Origin: Rhipidocladum racemiflorum
Taxonomy: Eukaryota > Streptophyta > Magnoliopsida > Poales > Poaceae
Assembly: GCA_036346355.1 (NCBI GenBank)
Contig: CM070576.1
Span: 57,769,712-57,833,711 of the forward strand
Length of the DNA: 64,000 bases
Reading direction: 5' to 3'
Shown one piece after another: positions 55,630 through 64,000 of the stretch (position 1 is the stretch's first letter; each line of letters begins with the position of its first letter). Below the pieces are notes generated by a model, which had not been told where the DNA came from, did not search any database, and saw only the letters and a program-made list of their open reading frames with translations. Both the position numbers and the translations under genes were made by a program.

Positions 55630-56962
55630 TTATAAGCTCGGGATCCAGCCGAAAGTACATGACCCGGCCCGGCCGTGCTCGGTGCAGTCGGGTTCGGACT
55701 CAGATGGGATAGGATTTGTCCATTCGGCTAGGAAGTCCGCTAGAACCTGGGACTTAATCGCCGTCCTGGCCGAGAATTCGATCTCGAATTCGGCGAGCTC
55801 CATGGCCCACTTCGCGATCCGTCCGCTCGCGTCCTGATTCCCTAGAATCTCTCTAAGCGGGAAGTTGGTCGGGACTCGAATTTTGTAGGCCTGGAAGTAG
55901 TGTCTTAATTTCTTCGAGGCCACGAGGAGCGCATAAAGGAGCTTCTGGACCTCGGGGTAACGCTCCTTTGGTCCGTGTAAGACTTCGCTGATGTAGTAGA
56001 TCGGGCGCTGCACCCGCCCCGTTTCTACCGTTATGACGGCGCTTCGCTGGGGTGTGGCGGCCAGGTAGAGCAAGAGAACCTCTCCCATTCTCGGCGTGGT
56101 CGGACCGGGGTCTTGACAAATATAGCTTTAAGTCTTTGAAAGAGCGATGCGCTTCCTCTGTCCCAAGCCGGCCGTCGTGCTTCCGGAGCGCCTTGAAGAA
56201 AGGCAGGCCGCGTTCCCCGAGCCGCGAGATGAAGCGACTTAGGGCCGCCATCCTTCCGGTCAGGGATTGCACCTCCCGCGTACAAGCGGGTGGCCGCATG
56301 TTCTCGATGGCCTCTATCTTCTTAGGGTTGGCCCCGATTCCTTGTGGACCGATCATGTAGCCGAGTACTTTGCCAGCCTTGACCCCGAACACACATTTTT
56401 CAGGGTTCAACTTTATTCGATGCTTATTGAGGTTATGAAAAGTCTCCTCTAGATCGGTTACATGATCCGAGGACATCTTGCTCTTGACGACTATGTCGTC
56501 TACATATACTTCCAGGTTCCGACCTATTTGGTCCGAGAAGGTTTTCTGCATGAGGCGCTGGAAGGTCGCTCCAGCGTTCCTTAGACCGAAGGACATGGTC
56601 ATGTAGAAAAATGTGCCAAACGGCGTGATGAAGGAAGTTTTCTCCTCGTCGTCGGGTGATATGCCGATCTGGTGATAGCCTGAGTAGGCGTCCAGAAAGC
56701 TCATCGCCTCGGAGCCGGCCGTTGCGTCGACCAACTGGTCTATCCGAGGTAGCGGGAAATTGTCTTTTGGGCATGCGGCATTCAGTCCTGTGTGATCGAC
56801 ACACATGCGCCACTTGCCCCCCTTTTTCTTCACGATAACTGGGTTGGCCAACCAATCAGAATGGTCGACCTCCCGTATGAAACCGGCTTTGAGGAGCTTG
56901 TCCAGTTCCTCTCTGATGATGGCTTGCTTCTCCGGGGAGAAGCGCCTGAGCTTCTGCCGCAC
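55630..56962 (-). pseudogene. Reverse transcriptase and first RNase H of the Tat element
   Basis: The RT frame (56962-55853) is long and clean: KGGKWRMCVDHTGLNAACPK, FLDAYSGYHQIG with catalytic Asp91, GLRNAGATFQRLM and YVDD at 153-156. Near 56080 the frame shifts; the RNase H part (PIYYISEVLHGPKERYPEVQ, AEFEIEFSARTAIKSQVLAD) continues in another frame to 55630. RT itself appears intact, but the polyprotein is broken on both sides. Confidence 0.9.
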
Positions 56963-57242
56963 AGGCCTTTATCGAGGCCGAGCGCTAGCTTTGTGCTCGA
57001 CGACCTCCCTTGGGACTCGGGCATGTCTGACGGTTCCCAGCGAACGTGTCCGCGCTTCTCGGAGGAAGGTCACGAGCTCGAGTTCCTATTTAGGGTCCAG
57101 GGAAGCCCTCACATGTACGACCTTGCCTGGCTCTGCGTCGTACAGCGGGATGGCCTTAGTTTCTCCCCCGGCCTGGAGGGTAGCCCTGGGCCGGGAACTC
57201 CTCGGCTCTTGGTCGGGTCCTTGGGCAGCTGCTCGACCATGT

Positions 57243-58340
57243 CTAGAGCCTTCTCGTCGCAGCTTTAGGGCCGCCGGACTTCCCTTCATCGAGATCACGC
57301 CGGCCGGGAACCTTCAGGCATTGGTACCCGTGATGCGTGGCGGCCATGAATTTGGCGAGCGCTGGTCGGCCCAGGATGGCGTTGTAGGCCGACTCGAAAT
57401 CGACCACCTCGAAGGTGACTAATTCCGTTCGGAAGTTGCTCGGGCTTCCGAAGGTTACCGGCAGGACGATCTGCCCGAGCGGCTTGGCCGAGGTGCCGGG
57501 GACTATCCCGTAGAAAGGGACTACGATGCTCTTGATCTTGGACCGAGGAATTTGCATCTTGTCCAGGACCCTGGCCGATATCAGGTCCAGGGAACTCCCG
57601 CAATCCACAAGCACGCGTCCTACCGCGGTATTGCAGATCGTCGGGCTAACGACCATAGGGAGCCTCTGGGGTTTCGTCATCCCCAGGGGGCAGTCGTCTT
57701 TGGAGAAGGTAATGGGCAGCTCGGACCACTTGAGCTGTTGAACGGGAGGCTTCCCCTGGGTGACACGGAGTACCTCGCGTGCGGCCTCCTTCAGCTCCCG
57801 TCGAGACCCATAGGCGGCGGAGCCCCCGAATATCACGGCGATGTGGTTTCGGCTCTGGTACTCCATGTCCGTATCTTCCTCCTCTCGGGCTTCTTGCCCT
57901 TGACGTCTCCTTCTTGCTCGGGAGCGTGGGCATGGGACCCTTGCCATCGTAGAATTGCTCCAGGCGGGAGGCCCATGTTCGCAATTCCGCAGTCGTGCCC
58001 GTCGCTGGTGGAAGCGGGCAAAAATAGGCGCTAGCCCGTCCGCGTTGGTCGCCGCGGTCTTGGTAAATCCGGTTTTGCTCATTTGCTCGCTGGCCAGTCG
58101 GCCTTTCCCTTTCGCGGCTCCTCCTTTATACGATTGCGAGTCGGCCGTTGTCGTTGTCGTTCGATGGCCGCCACCATGTCGGAGAGCGGAGGTTTTTCTT
58201 CTTTTGATTTTTGTCTCGATCGAGCTCACGCTCTTTCGGCTTGACGCCCCTTCGAGCCCGGGCTGAGGGGGCAGCTTTCCCTCGTCCAGCAGCTTCTTCC
58301 ATTGGACGGCCTCGTCCGCGTTGGCATAACGGTCAGCCAT
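57243..58340 (-). pseudogene. Gag C-terminus and protease of the Tat element
   Basis: The frame contains the end of gag (ADRYANADEAVQWKKLLDEG) and a retropepsin core VGRVLVDCGSSLDLISARVL, where Tat proteases usually have VDGGSS, then IPGTSAKPLG-like and VDFESAYNAILGRPALAKF, the second protease signature. The zinc-knuckle region around FHQRRARLRNCEHGPPAW lacks the usual Cys-His pattern. Frames are again lost between 57243 and 56962. Confidence 0.8.
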
Positions 58341-59849
58341 GCGGACCAGCTCGTTGGCTGTGATGTCCGGGTGAATTTCGAGGTCATGAGTAAAGCGTAC
58401 GTCTCGGACCCCGAACTTGAAAGCCGGACGACCGCCTCATCCGAGATGCTTGGGATGGAATTGCGCACTTGCATGAAGCGCTGACGAATCGGGCGCAGGG
58501 TCTCGCCCTCCGTCAGTCGAGGCGCTCAAGGTCGCGCTCCTTCCCGAGGCGGGCGTAGCGACTCTGGAAGTTAGCTCGGAGAGTGCTTCTGGTGGGCCCA
58601 GGCTGGATCGAGTTTTCCTTCGGTTGAATAGCCACGCCCGAGCCGCCCGGCCCAAGATCGTGGGCGAAAGTTAGCCATGACCCTTTCATCACCCCGCGGC
58701 TAGAATGGCCGTGGTGTAGATCGAGAGAAACTTCGTCGGGGTTACGAGTGCCATCGAATCTCGATGTGACCCGGCTTGAACCTTGTTGGCCAGGTCACAC
58801 GTCGTAGCGACGCCGCGAACGCATGCACCGTAAAACGGACTGTCGGGACGGTCATTCTGGCCAGCGGCCGGTCGGCGATCCCCACCACCGAGCCCGAGGT
58901 TAGTGGGCCCAGGCGAGAATATCTCCACGCTGTAGGATGGAGAGTGGCAGAAGAGGAATGTTCGGCCGGTTACGCCGTGGCTCGCATTCCGCTGGTCCCG
59001 AGGGAGCCCCCGGGAATTGCTCCGGGTGCCCTCCCGAGCCCGGTCGCGTTCGCGCCGGTCACTCTGGGTACGGCTGCGTGAGTCGTCGGGGTGGAGGCGC
59101 TCGGACGCCCGGCGGCGGCGTTCCCAGGAATTGCTCTGGGCGTCCCTTTCTCGGGAGGCTTCCGCCGCCTTTATGTCTGTGGCGATTTCCTCGAGGTCGT
59201 CGGCCACAGCCGCACCCATGGCTTCTAGGTCGACCTGCTCAGGAAACTCTCTGAGGTTGCGTACCACCGTGGCCAAGGCTTGAAGGCGTTCCCCGCTCGG
59301 GGGAACGCGGGGTGACGAGCTCGTTCGTCGTCGCACGGGCTCCGGAGTCCCGTACGCGTGGAAATTCTCACGAACTTCGGCCCTGGTCTTATCGGCCGGG
59401 CCACCTCGGACTTGCCGGCGTAAGCTGGCCAGCGTCCGATTCAGAGATGCCTGCAGGTGCTCCTTGGCCGCCTCGTAGCGGTGAAGACGCGTTTCGGCCG
59501 GGGATTTGCTCCCGACATTTCCATCCTCCTCCGCAACGAAGACGTTACGGGATTGGACGGATCGCGAGGGGGACATCACGGTGTCTCCCGGTGAAGTGGT
59601 CCCCTGGTCGAGCTCGAAAAGGTCGGGGATGTCCAGACCATCGTAGAGCCCGTCATACTCGTCGTCTGAGAGGGCGTCGAGCTGGGAGCGAAAGAACTGC
59701 TCCAGTGCGGCGGTTTCCACGGAGAAGCTCCGGGAACCGTCGTGATTCCCAAGGCCAGCAACGTTGGCGGCCCCATTGTCGAAGAACTGCTTGTCCTCTT
59801 CCTCAATTCCGGGGGCGCCGAGGCCCTGGCGATCTTGGGAATTTGTCAT
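58341..59849 (-). pseudogene. Gag of the Tat element (broken)
   Basis: From an ATG at 59849 the frame runs to a TAG at 58689 (VTPTKFLSIYTTAILAAG then stop). The N-terminal half is acidic (SDDEYDGLYDGLDIPDLFEL), followed by Arg-rich blocks (RERDAQSNSWERRRRASERL). The retrotransposon gag core continues after the stop in other frames (GDERVMANF; MQVRNSIPSISDEAVVRL at 58474-58410). Confidence 0.8.
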
Positions 59850-59882
59850 CCTCCAGGATTCCTCACGAAAGGGAAAGTCGGT

Positions 59883-59899
59883 CCCCACGGACGGCGCCA
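59883..59899 (-). other. Primer-binding site of the Tat element
   Basis: Two bases inside the 5-prime LTR the minus strand reads TGGCGCCGTCCGTGGGG. TGGCGCCG is complementary to the 3-prime end of plant tRNA-Asp (CGGCGCCA), the primer usual in this lineage. Confidence 0.75.
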
Positions 59900-59901
59900 G
59901 C

Positions 59902-60567
59902 TGTCGACGATTGGGGAGCAGGCCCCCGCCGAGCTTACTTGTTGGTGGAGGGACCAACCGCGACCCCTTCTTGCGTGATGAGATACTCAGAGGAATGACT
60001 CACTGGGCTTCAACAGGCAGAGACACTGTAGTTTACCCTGGTTCGGGCCTCTCAAGAAGGAGATAATAGCCCTACTCCAGCTTGTGTATATCTTTGTGCA
60101 GAAAAAGTTATGTGTCATCCCCTTCACGGTGGGGATGCTTTTATAGCTTACAAAGGGGCGTGCTTGTTCAAACCCACTAACTCCACGTCCGACCAGGTCC
60201 AACGTGGTAACTAACGGATCCTACACTTCCACGCCCCCGCGAGGATCGCAACGAATCAAGGAGGTTACGCGGGTGGTTACCGACCTCGGGATCACGTCAG
60301 GTCGGCTAACGTCTAACTCCGAACTCGGCCACCTCGGCCTGAGCACGAGCTATCGGTCCACCAGGCCATGCGACCTCCTAAAAAGGTCCCGGCTAGACCG
60401 TCCCTTGGAACAACTCCTCGCGACCAGGACGGGAACGACCTCGTGCTGCTCGTGGCGCCCGGCTAGATCGTCCAGGGGAACGGCCTTCCGGTAGTTCGGG
60501 CAGCAGTGAGCCCGCGCCCCTCGTGGCACCCGAGGTAATTCTGTGGGGTCTACCCGACTCCCCGACA
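59902..60567 (-). repeat. 5-prime LTR of the Tat element
   Basis: 666 bp, TG...CA on either strand (plus strand TGTCGACGATTGG ... CTCCCCGACA). Target repeat CAATT follows directly. On the minus strand this LTR drives gag-pol. Confidence 0.92.
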
Positions 60568-60933
60568 CAATTTAAATATTTAAAAATATATCGATAGTCA
60601 AAGTTTCGGAAGTTTGACCATCACTATGTCCAAAACGACAGATATTACCAAACCGGAGGGAGTAATAATTATAGTTATAGCATTCAAAATTTTTATCAAA
60701 ATGGTTGTAGTTCTCACATTCCAATGTAATTTTAGAGGCAATATGACTTTTGTACTCTTCATCAATGCAGCCATCTGTTTAGCTAATCTGTCAGCTACCC
60801 TTCATTAATATCGCACAACATGCAAAGCTTAAATGAGGGTAGACAAATCATTTTCCACGTCTCCTTATTTTGTGTTTATTTAATTAGAACTACAACCATT
60901 GTGAAACGGAGGGAGTACATAAGAACAAGTTCC

Positions 60934-61571
60934 GGAAATTTTTGAATACAATACAATATTTGATCCGTATTTACAAATCGATACAATACGTTTGCGTATT
61001 TACTGAAAAACCATCCATAAACGAAATTTGAAATTTCGTTTAACATTTACCGAAATTTCAAAATTCATTTTCGATGTATTTGAAATATGAAAATTTAGAT
61101 ATATATTAAGCGAATTATAAAAAAATGGGTATGGGGTGGGCCCCCATACCCGAAATATGGTGCTTCGGCAAAGTCTAATCAAGTACTTCGTACATGGTTA
61201 ATTAATTAGCGATTCAGATTCGACAAAGTCTAATCAAGTCTAATCAAGAAATTTCGGCTAAGGGACATAGATCAAGTAGATGGTTAATTAATTAGCGATG
61301 CAGATTCCAGCCGCATGCATGTCAGAGCCCTTATCCGAAGCACCGTATTTCGGGTATGGGGTACGGCCCCCATACCCGAAATTTCATAATTCGTTTAATA
61401 TATATCCGAAATTTCATATTTCAAATATATCGAAAATGAATTTTGAAATTTCGGTAAAGGTTAGACGAAATTTCAAATTTCGTTTATGGATGGTTTTTTA
61501 GTAAATACGCAAACGTATTGTATCGATTTGTAAAAACGGATTAAATATTGTATTGTATTAAAAAAAATTCC
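60934..61571. mobile_element. Foldback element with 235-bp arms and 9-bp target duplication (MULE-like)
   Basis: Left arm 60934-61168 and right arm 61335-61571 are inverted copies with only scattered mismatches and a few one-base indels. Outer ends are GGAAATTTTTGAATACAATA and its counterpart TATTGTATTAAAAAAAATTC followed by C. ACAAGTTCC stands at 60925-60933 and again at 61572-61580. A 9-bp duplication with long inverted repeats is characteristic of Mutator-like elements. The 166-bp spacer contains a direct duplication (ATGGTTAATTAATTAGCGAT near 61195 and 61280) and no coding sequence. Confidence 0.9.
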
Positions 61572-61580
61572 ACAAGTTCC

Positions 61581-62735
61581 TGCACGTATAAACTATGTTA
61601 CATAATTTACCCACATATTTTTAGAAGAGGTATATTCATACATATTTTGCACTAACACTAGCCCTTGAGATGGAGAAAACTAGTCAATGAGTTCAGCATT
61701 TCTAAAGCAGCAAAGATACAGAGTACGGTCCCGTGGTGGACTGCTAGTCCGCCACAGCGACGATGTGACATCGGGTGAAGAAACGAAGCTACAATTCCAT
61801 TAACGCGTTTGGCCTAGTTGAAGTGCTACGACGAAGTTGCTATTAATATATTATTGTCTTGTTTTTTTAAGATTGGCTAGGGCATTTATTATAGAAGAAA
61901 GAATAAAAATATATGAGCTATAAATGCACATAAATACTCACGCACGCACGCACACGCAGTACTTACCTCCTTATGCGTGTCCGTGTCGAGCGGTGCTCAA
62001 ATACGAACGGGCTGGTGCGAGCAGTCAAACCTAAGCGTCGACCGTTTATTATCTTGTTATTTGTCATCATTGTACAATAACAAACGTAAGTACGATCACT
62101 AACAGTAAGACCAATTTAGGCTTTCCGATGTAGCCCCTTCTAGGTCATTTCATTTAGTCCCACCACCTTCTGGGCTATATATTAGGCTAAAAGAAGGTTT
62201 AATACCGTGTAATTTTAAGTTACTGAAAGCTGATACAATTTCATGCGATTGAAAATTAGCAAGACTATTATCATAAATCTACTTCTATACTAAGTGGGAC
62301 ATATATGAGTACAACGATGTCATACCAACTACAAAACGCAATTCATATTGCCAATAAAAGCATATCATAGATTTATATCACCAATTTGCCGGTCGACAGT
62401 GGATATTAGCATCTTCCTTCGCCAACCATCTTGAACTCATGGGGGAGCTTTTATGCATTTTTAAAAAAAGTTGTATAAATACTTAAATACTAAAATATAA
62501 ACGAAGAGTAGATAGTGATTATTTATCTCTTCACTTTTTTCAAGATTTATGCAACTTGTATCGAGAAAAAATATATAGAAACACTTCTCGAAAATTATTT
62601 ATTTAGGAGACAGAGTGGACAGGTTGTAACATATTGGGTGCTTCATCTTTCCTAGCGATTGTATTTGCCAGCGTAGGTGGAGAGCTGGAGATCGTCCCGT
62701 TCTCCAATGGCCATATATGCGGTTATTTTGCTGCA
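61581..62735. other. Upstream region of sulfotransferase 2
   Basis: AT-rich intergenic DNA without recognisable gene. A CACGCACGCACACGCA run is at 61938-61958. Close to the gene the sequence becomes similar to ordinary promoter DNA. Confidence 0.4.
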
Positions 62736-62738
62736 AGT

Positions 62739-62745
62739 CTATAAA
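62739..62745 (+). promoter_or_regulatory. TATA box of sulfotransferase 2
   Basis: AAGTCTATAAAGATGTACC, equivalent to the box of sulfotransferase 1. Its position rules out the in-frame ATG at 62717, which would lie upstream of the transcription start. Confidence 0.65.
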
Positions 62746-62803
62746 GATGTACCTTGTGTTGATTCTGCGAGTTGTCCTATCCAACCTAGCCATCTGCAAC
62801 GAC

Positions 62804-63838
62804 ATGTCTTCCACCACCTCCATGCAAAACTTTCCCTTGCAAGCCGCGCAAGAAAGCGATGCCGAAACCAACAAAGAACTCTACCAACACTTGACCAACT
62901 TGGTCTCCTCCTGGCCGAGCTCCGGAGGCTTGTCACACCTCCAACTCTATCGCCACGACAACGGCTGGCACAGCAGCCTGCCTGCCATGGTCAGCGCCAT
63001 GGTCGCCGACGCGTGCTTCACCGCACGCCCCTCGGACGTCGTCGTCGCCACGCTGCCAAAGTCCGGCACAACGTGGATCAAAGCACTCCTCTACGCCACG
63101 GTGCACCGGAGAGAGCACCCCGTGGACGCCCCCGACCACCCGTTCAACTCCCTCGGCCCACACGAGTGTATCAAGTTCTTGGAGTGCCAGCTCTACACGC
63201 GAAACAAGGTCCCAGACCTCGACAAGCTCCCGGACCAAAGGCTCTTCGCCACGCACGTCCCGTTCGTGTCGCTGCCGACGTCCGTCGCGACGTCGGGCTG
63301 CAAGGTCGTGTACGTCTGCCGGGAGCCGAAGGACACCTTGATCTCGCTGTGGTACTTCATCAACAAGTTGAGGGTCAGGGACGGGCTGGAGCCTCTCTCT
63401 GTGGAGACTGCCGCCGAGCTCTTCTGCGACGGCATGTCGTCGTTTGGACCGTACTGGGACCACGTCCTTGGGTATTGGCGTGCGCATTTGGCCTGCCCTG
63501 AGCAGGTTCTCTTCTTCAGGTACGAAGAGATAAGCCGTGACCCTGCGGCGCACGTACGGAGGCTGGCGGAGTTCGTGGGTTGCCCATTCGGTGTGGAGGA
63601 GGAGCAGAGCAGGGCAGTTGACGCCGTCGTGAGGCTGTGCGCGTTCGAGCACATGAGCGAGCTGGAAGCGACCAAGAGCGGCGAGACAGAGACTGTGATC
63701 GGCGCGTTGGCGAACGGCGCGTTCTACCGGCGCGGCGTGGTGGGGGACTTCGTGAACCATCTCTCGCCGGAGATGGCACGGGGTATCGACGCAATCACCG
63801 AGGCTAAGTTTAGCGGTTCCGGTCTTAGCGTCCTATAG
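62804..63838 (+). CDS. Cytosolic sulfotransferase 2 (paralogue of sulfotransferase 1)
   Basis: Intronless, 344 residues from the ATG in CGACATGTC, 59 bp after the TATA box; the frame is open further upstream, but that part overlaps the promoter. Closely similar to sulfotransferase 1 throughout. The PAPS loop TLPKSGTTWIKALLYATV and His151 are kept. Two signature positions have changed: the 3-prime-phosphate motif reads VYVCREPKDTLISLW (FRD to CRE) and the C-terminal motif reads RRGVVGDFVNHL (GDW to GDF). Acceptor-side residues also differ (for example YFINKLRVRDG against HFANKFMVRDG). It may have altered activity or substrate. The family acts on small hydroxylated molecules in the cytosol; substrate unknown. 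The 3-prime flank runs to the window end. Confidence 0.92.
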   Translation: MSSTTSMQNFPLQAAQESDAETNKELYQHLTNLVSSWPSSGGLSHLQLYRHDNGWHSSLPAMVSAMVADACFTARPSDVVVATLPKSGTTWIKALLYATVHRREHPVDAPDHPFNSLGPHECIKFLECQLYTRNKVPDLDKLPDQRLFATHVPFVSLPTSVATSGCKVVYVCREPKDTLISLWYFINKLRVRDGLEPLSVETAAELFCDGMSSFGPYWDHVLGYWRAHLACPEQVLFFRYEEISRDPAAHVRRLAEFVGCPFGVEEEQSRAVDAVVRLCAFEHMSELEATKSGETETVIGALANGAFYRRGVVGDFVNHLSPEMARGIDAITEAKFSGSGLSVL

Positions 63839-64000
63839 GGCACAGGAGGATCCCTTTTGGCTGGTGTTCGATACGAGCGTGTCCAATACTGTACGCGTGC
63901 GTACTCTTAACAGGATATTGTATCTGTATGGACTCTAGCTGTACTGTTCTAATGCGATGATACATTGGAATTTTACTGTTTTACTATGAATGAACAATAT

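Larger units (their letters stand above)
47542..60567 (-). mobile_element. Ty3/gypsy retrotransposon, Tat lineage, about 13 kb, minus strand
   Basis: Two LTRs of about 665 bp (47542-48206 and 59902-60567) bound a gag-pol region on the minus strand. A perfect 5-bp target duplication CAATT lies at 47537-47541 and 60568-60572. Domain order on the minus strand is gag, protease, RT, RNase H, a second RNase H-like region, integrase: Ty3/gypsy order. An additional gene on the opposite strand between integrase and the 3-prime LTR (48701-53262) and the primer-binding site type place it in the Tat group (as RIRE2 or Grande). All pol segments carry frameshifts, so this copy cannot encode working proteins. 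A 1.36-kb repeat is inserted at 49821-51184. Confidence 0.92.
47371..60662. mobile_element. Inner Stowaway MITE, split by the Tat retrotransposon
   Basis: Left end CTCCATCCGGTTTAGTAATA followed by TCTGTC (47371-) and right end GACAGATATTACCAAACCGG followed by AGGGAG (-60662) are matching inverted repeats. TA duplicates flank it (47369-47370, 60663-60664). Excluding the retrotransposon and one target repeat it is about 261 bp, a normal Stowaway size. Confidence 0.9.
47355..60915. mobile_element. Outer Stowaway MITE, split by later insertions
   Basis: Left end CTCCCTTCGTTTCA (47355-47368) and right end TGAAACGGAGGGAG (60902-60915) are inverted repeats with one mismatch; TA flanks both (47353-47354, 60916-60917). 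Only 14 bp of the left and about 250 bp of the right are its own sequence. The rest is the inner MITE and what it contains. Confidence 0.75.

Noticed and set aside
62717..62803. Longer N-terminus for sulfotransferase 2 from the ATG at 62717
   Set aside because: This ATG lies upstream of the conserved TATA box, so it should not be in the mRNA.
1..64000. CRISPR arrays, operons, bacterial mobile elements, rRNA genes
   Set aside because: Looked for and not seen; all tandem repeats are eukaryotic satellite or minisatellite types without regular spacers.

Overview
This is nuclear DNA of a flowering plant, almost certainly a grass (Poaceae). The reasons are spliced genes with GT-AG introns, very GC-rich intronless genes (ClpP2, nicotinamidase, TCP, sulfotransferases) set in AT-rich intergenic DNA, dense Stowaway, PIF/Harbinger and hAT miniature elements, and a Ty3/gypsy Tat-type retrotransposon with the antisense extra ORF typical of that lineage. 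The species cannot be fixed from sequence alone. No operons, CRISPR arrays or prokaryotic features are present.

Layout: 1-5.4 kb holds only repeats (three copies of one family, a degenerate about 75-bp tandem array, GGTAGTACCG motif clusters). Two adjoining PIF/Harbinger-type elements (5.43-6.32 kb) precede gene 1, mitochondrial ClpP2 (+, 6.6-7.4 kb). A serine-carboxypeptidase C-terminal relic (-, 10.1-10.3 kb) sits beside an intact nicotinamidase (-, 10.7-11.3 kb). A 16-exon spinster-type transporter gene (+, 15.76-24.85 kb) carries several MITEs in its introns. A class I TCP transcription factor gene lies at 27.9-28.5 kb (+). From 28.5 to 36.4 kb the DNA is repeats: a 171-bp-period repeat, a pseudo-tRNA, a polypyrimidine tract, a 25-bp palindrome array, and a Copia relic whose LTR is split by a hAT element. 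An 11-exon mRNA cap guanine-N7 methyltransferase 2 gene lies at 36.6-39.8 kb (+).

A broken Helitron Rep gene (40.5-42.4 kb) is followed by a broken first exon of a dipeptidyl-peptidase-IV-like gene (42.8-43.2 kb). The right third is a sulfotransferase cluster: one intact gene (44.4-45.4 kb), a 3-prime stub cut by an LTR (47.0 kb), and a second full-length gene (62.8-63.8 kb). Between the stub and the second gene lies a nested block: outer Stowaway MITE, inner Stowaway MITE, a 13-kb Tat retrotransposon on the minus strand, and a 1.4-kb repeat inside that. A 638-bp foldback element with a 9-bp target duplication follows.

The genes do not form one pathway. The left block (ClpP2, carboxypeptidase relic, nicotinamidase, spinster, TCP) resembles a gene neighbourhood I recall from Arabidopsis chromosome 5 (At5g23140, At5g23210, At5g23220/23230, At5g23280), so it may be an ancient conserved block in which the carboxypeptidase has decayed here. 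The right block is a tandem gene family being pulled apart and remodelled by transposons.
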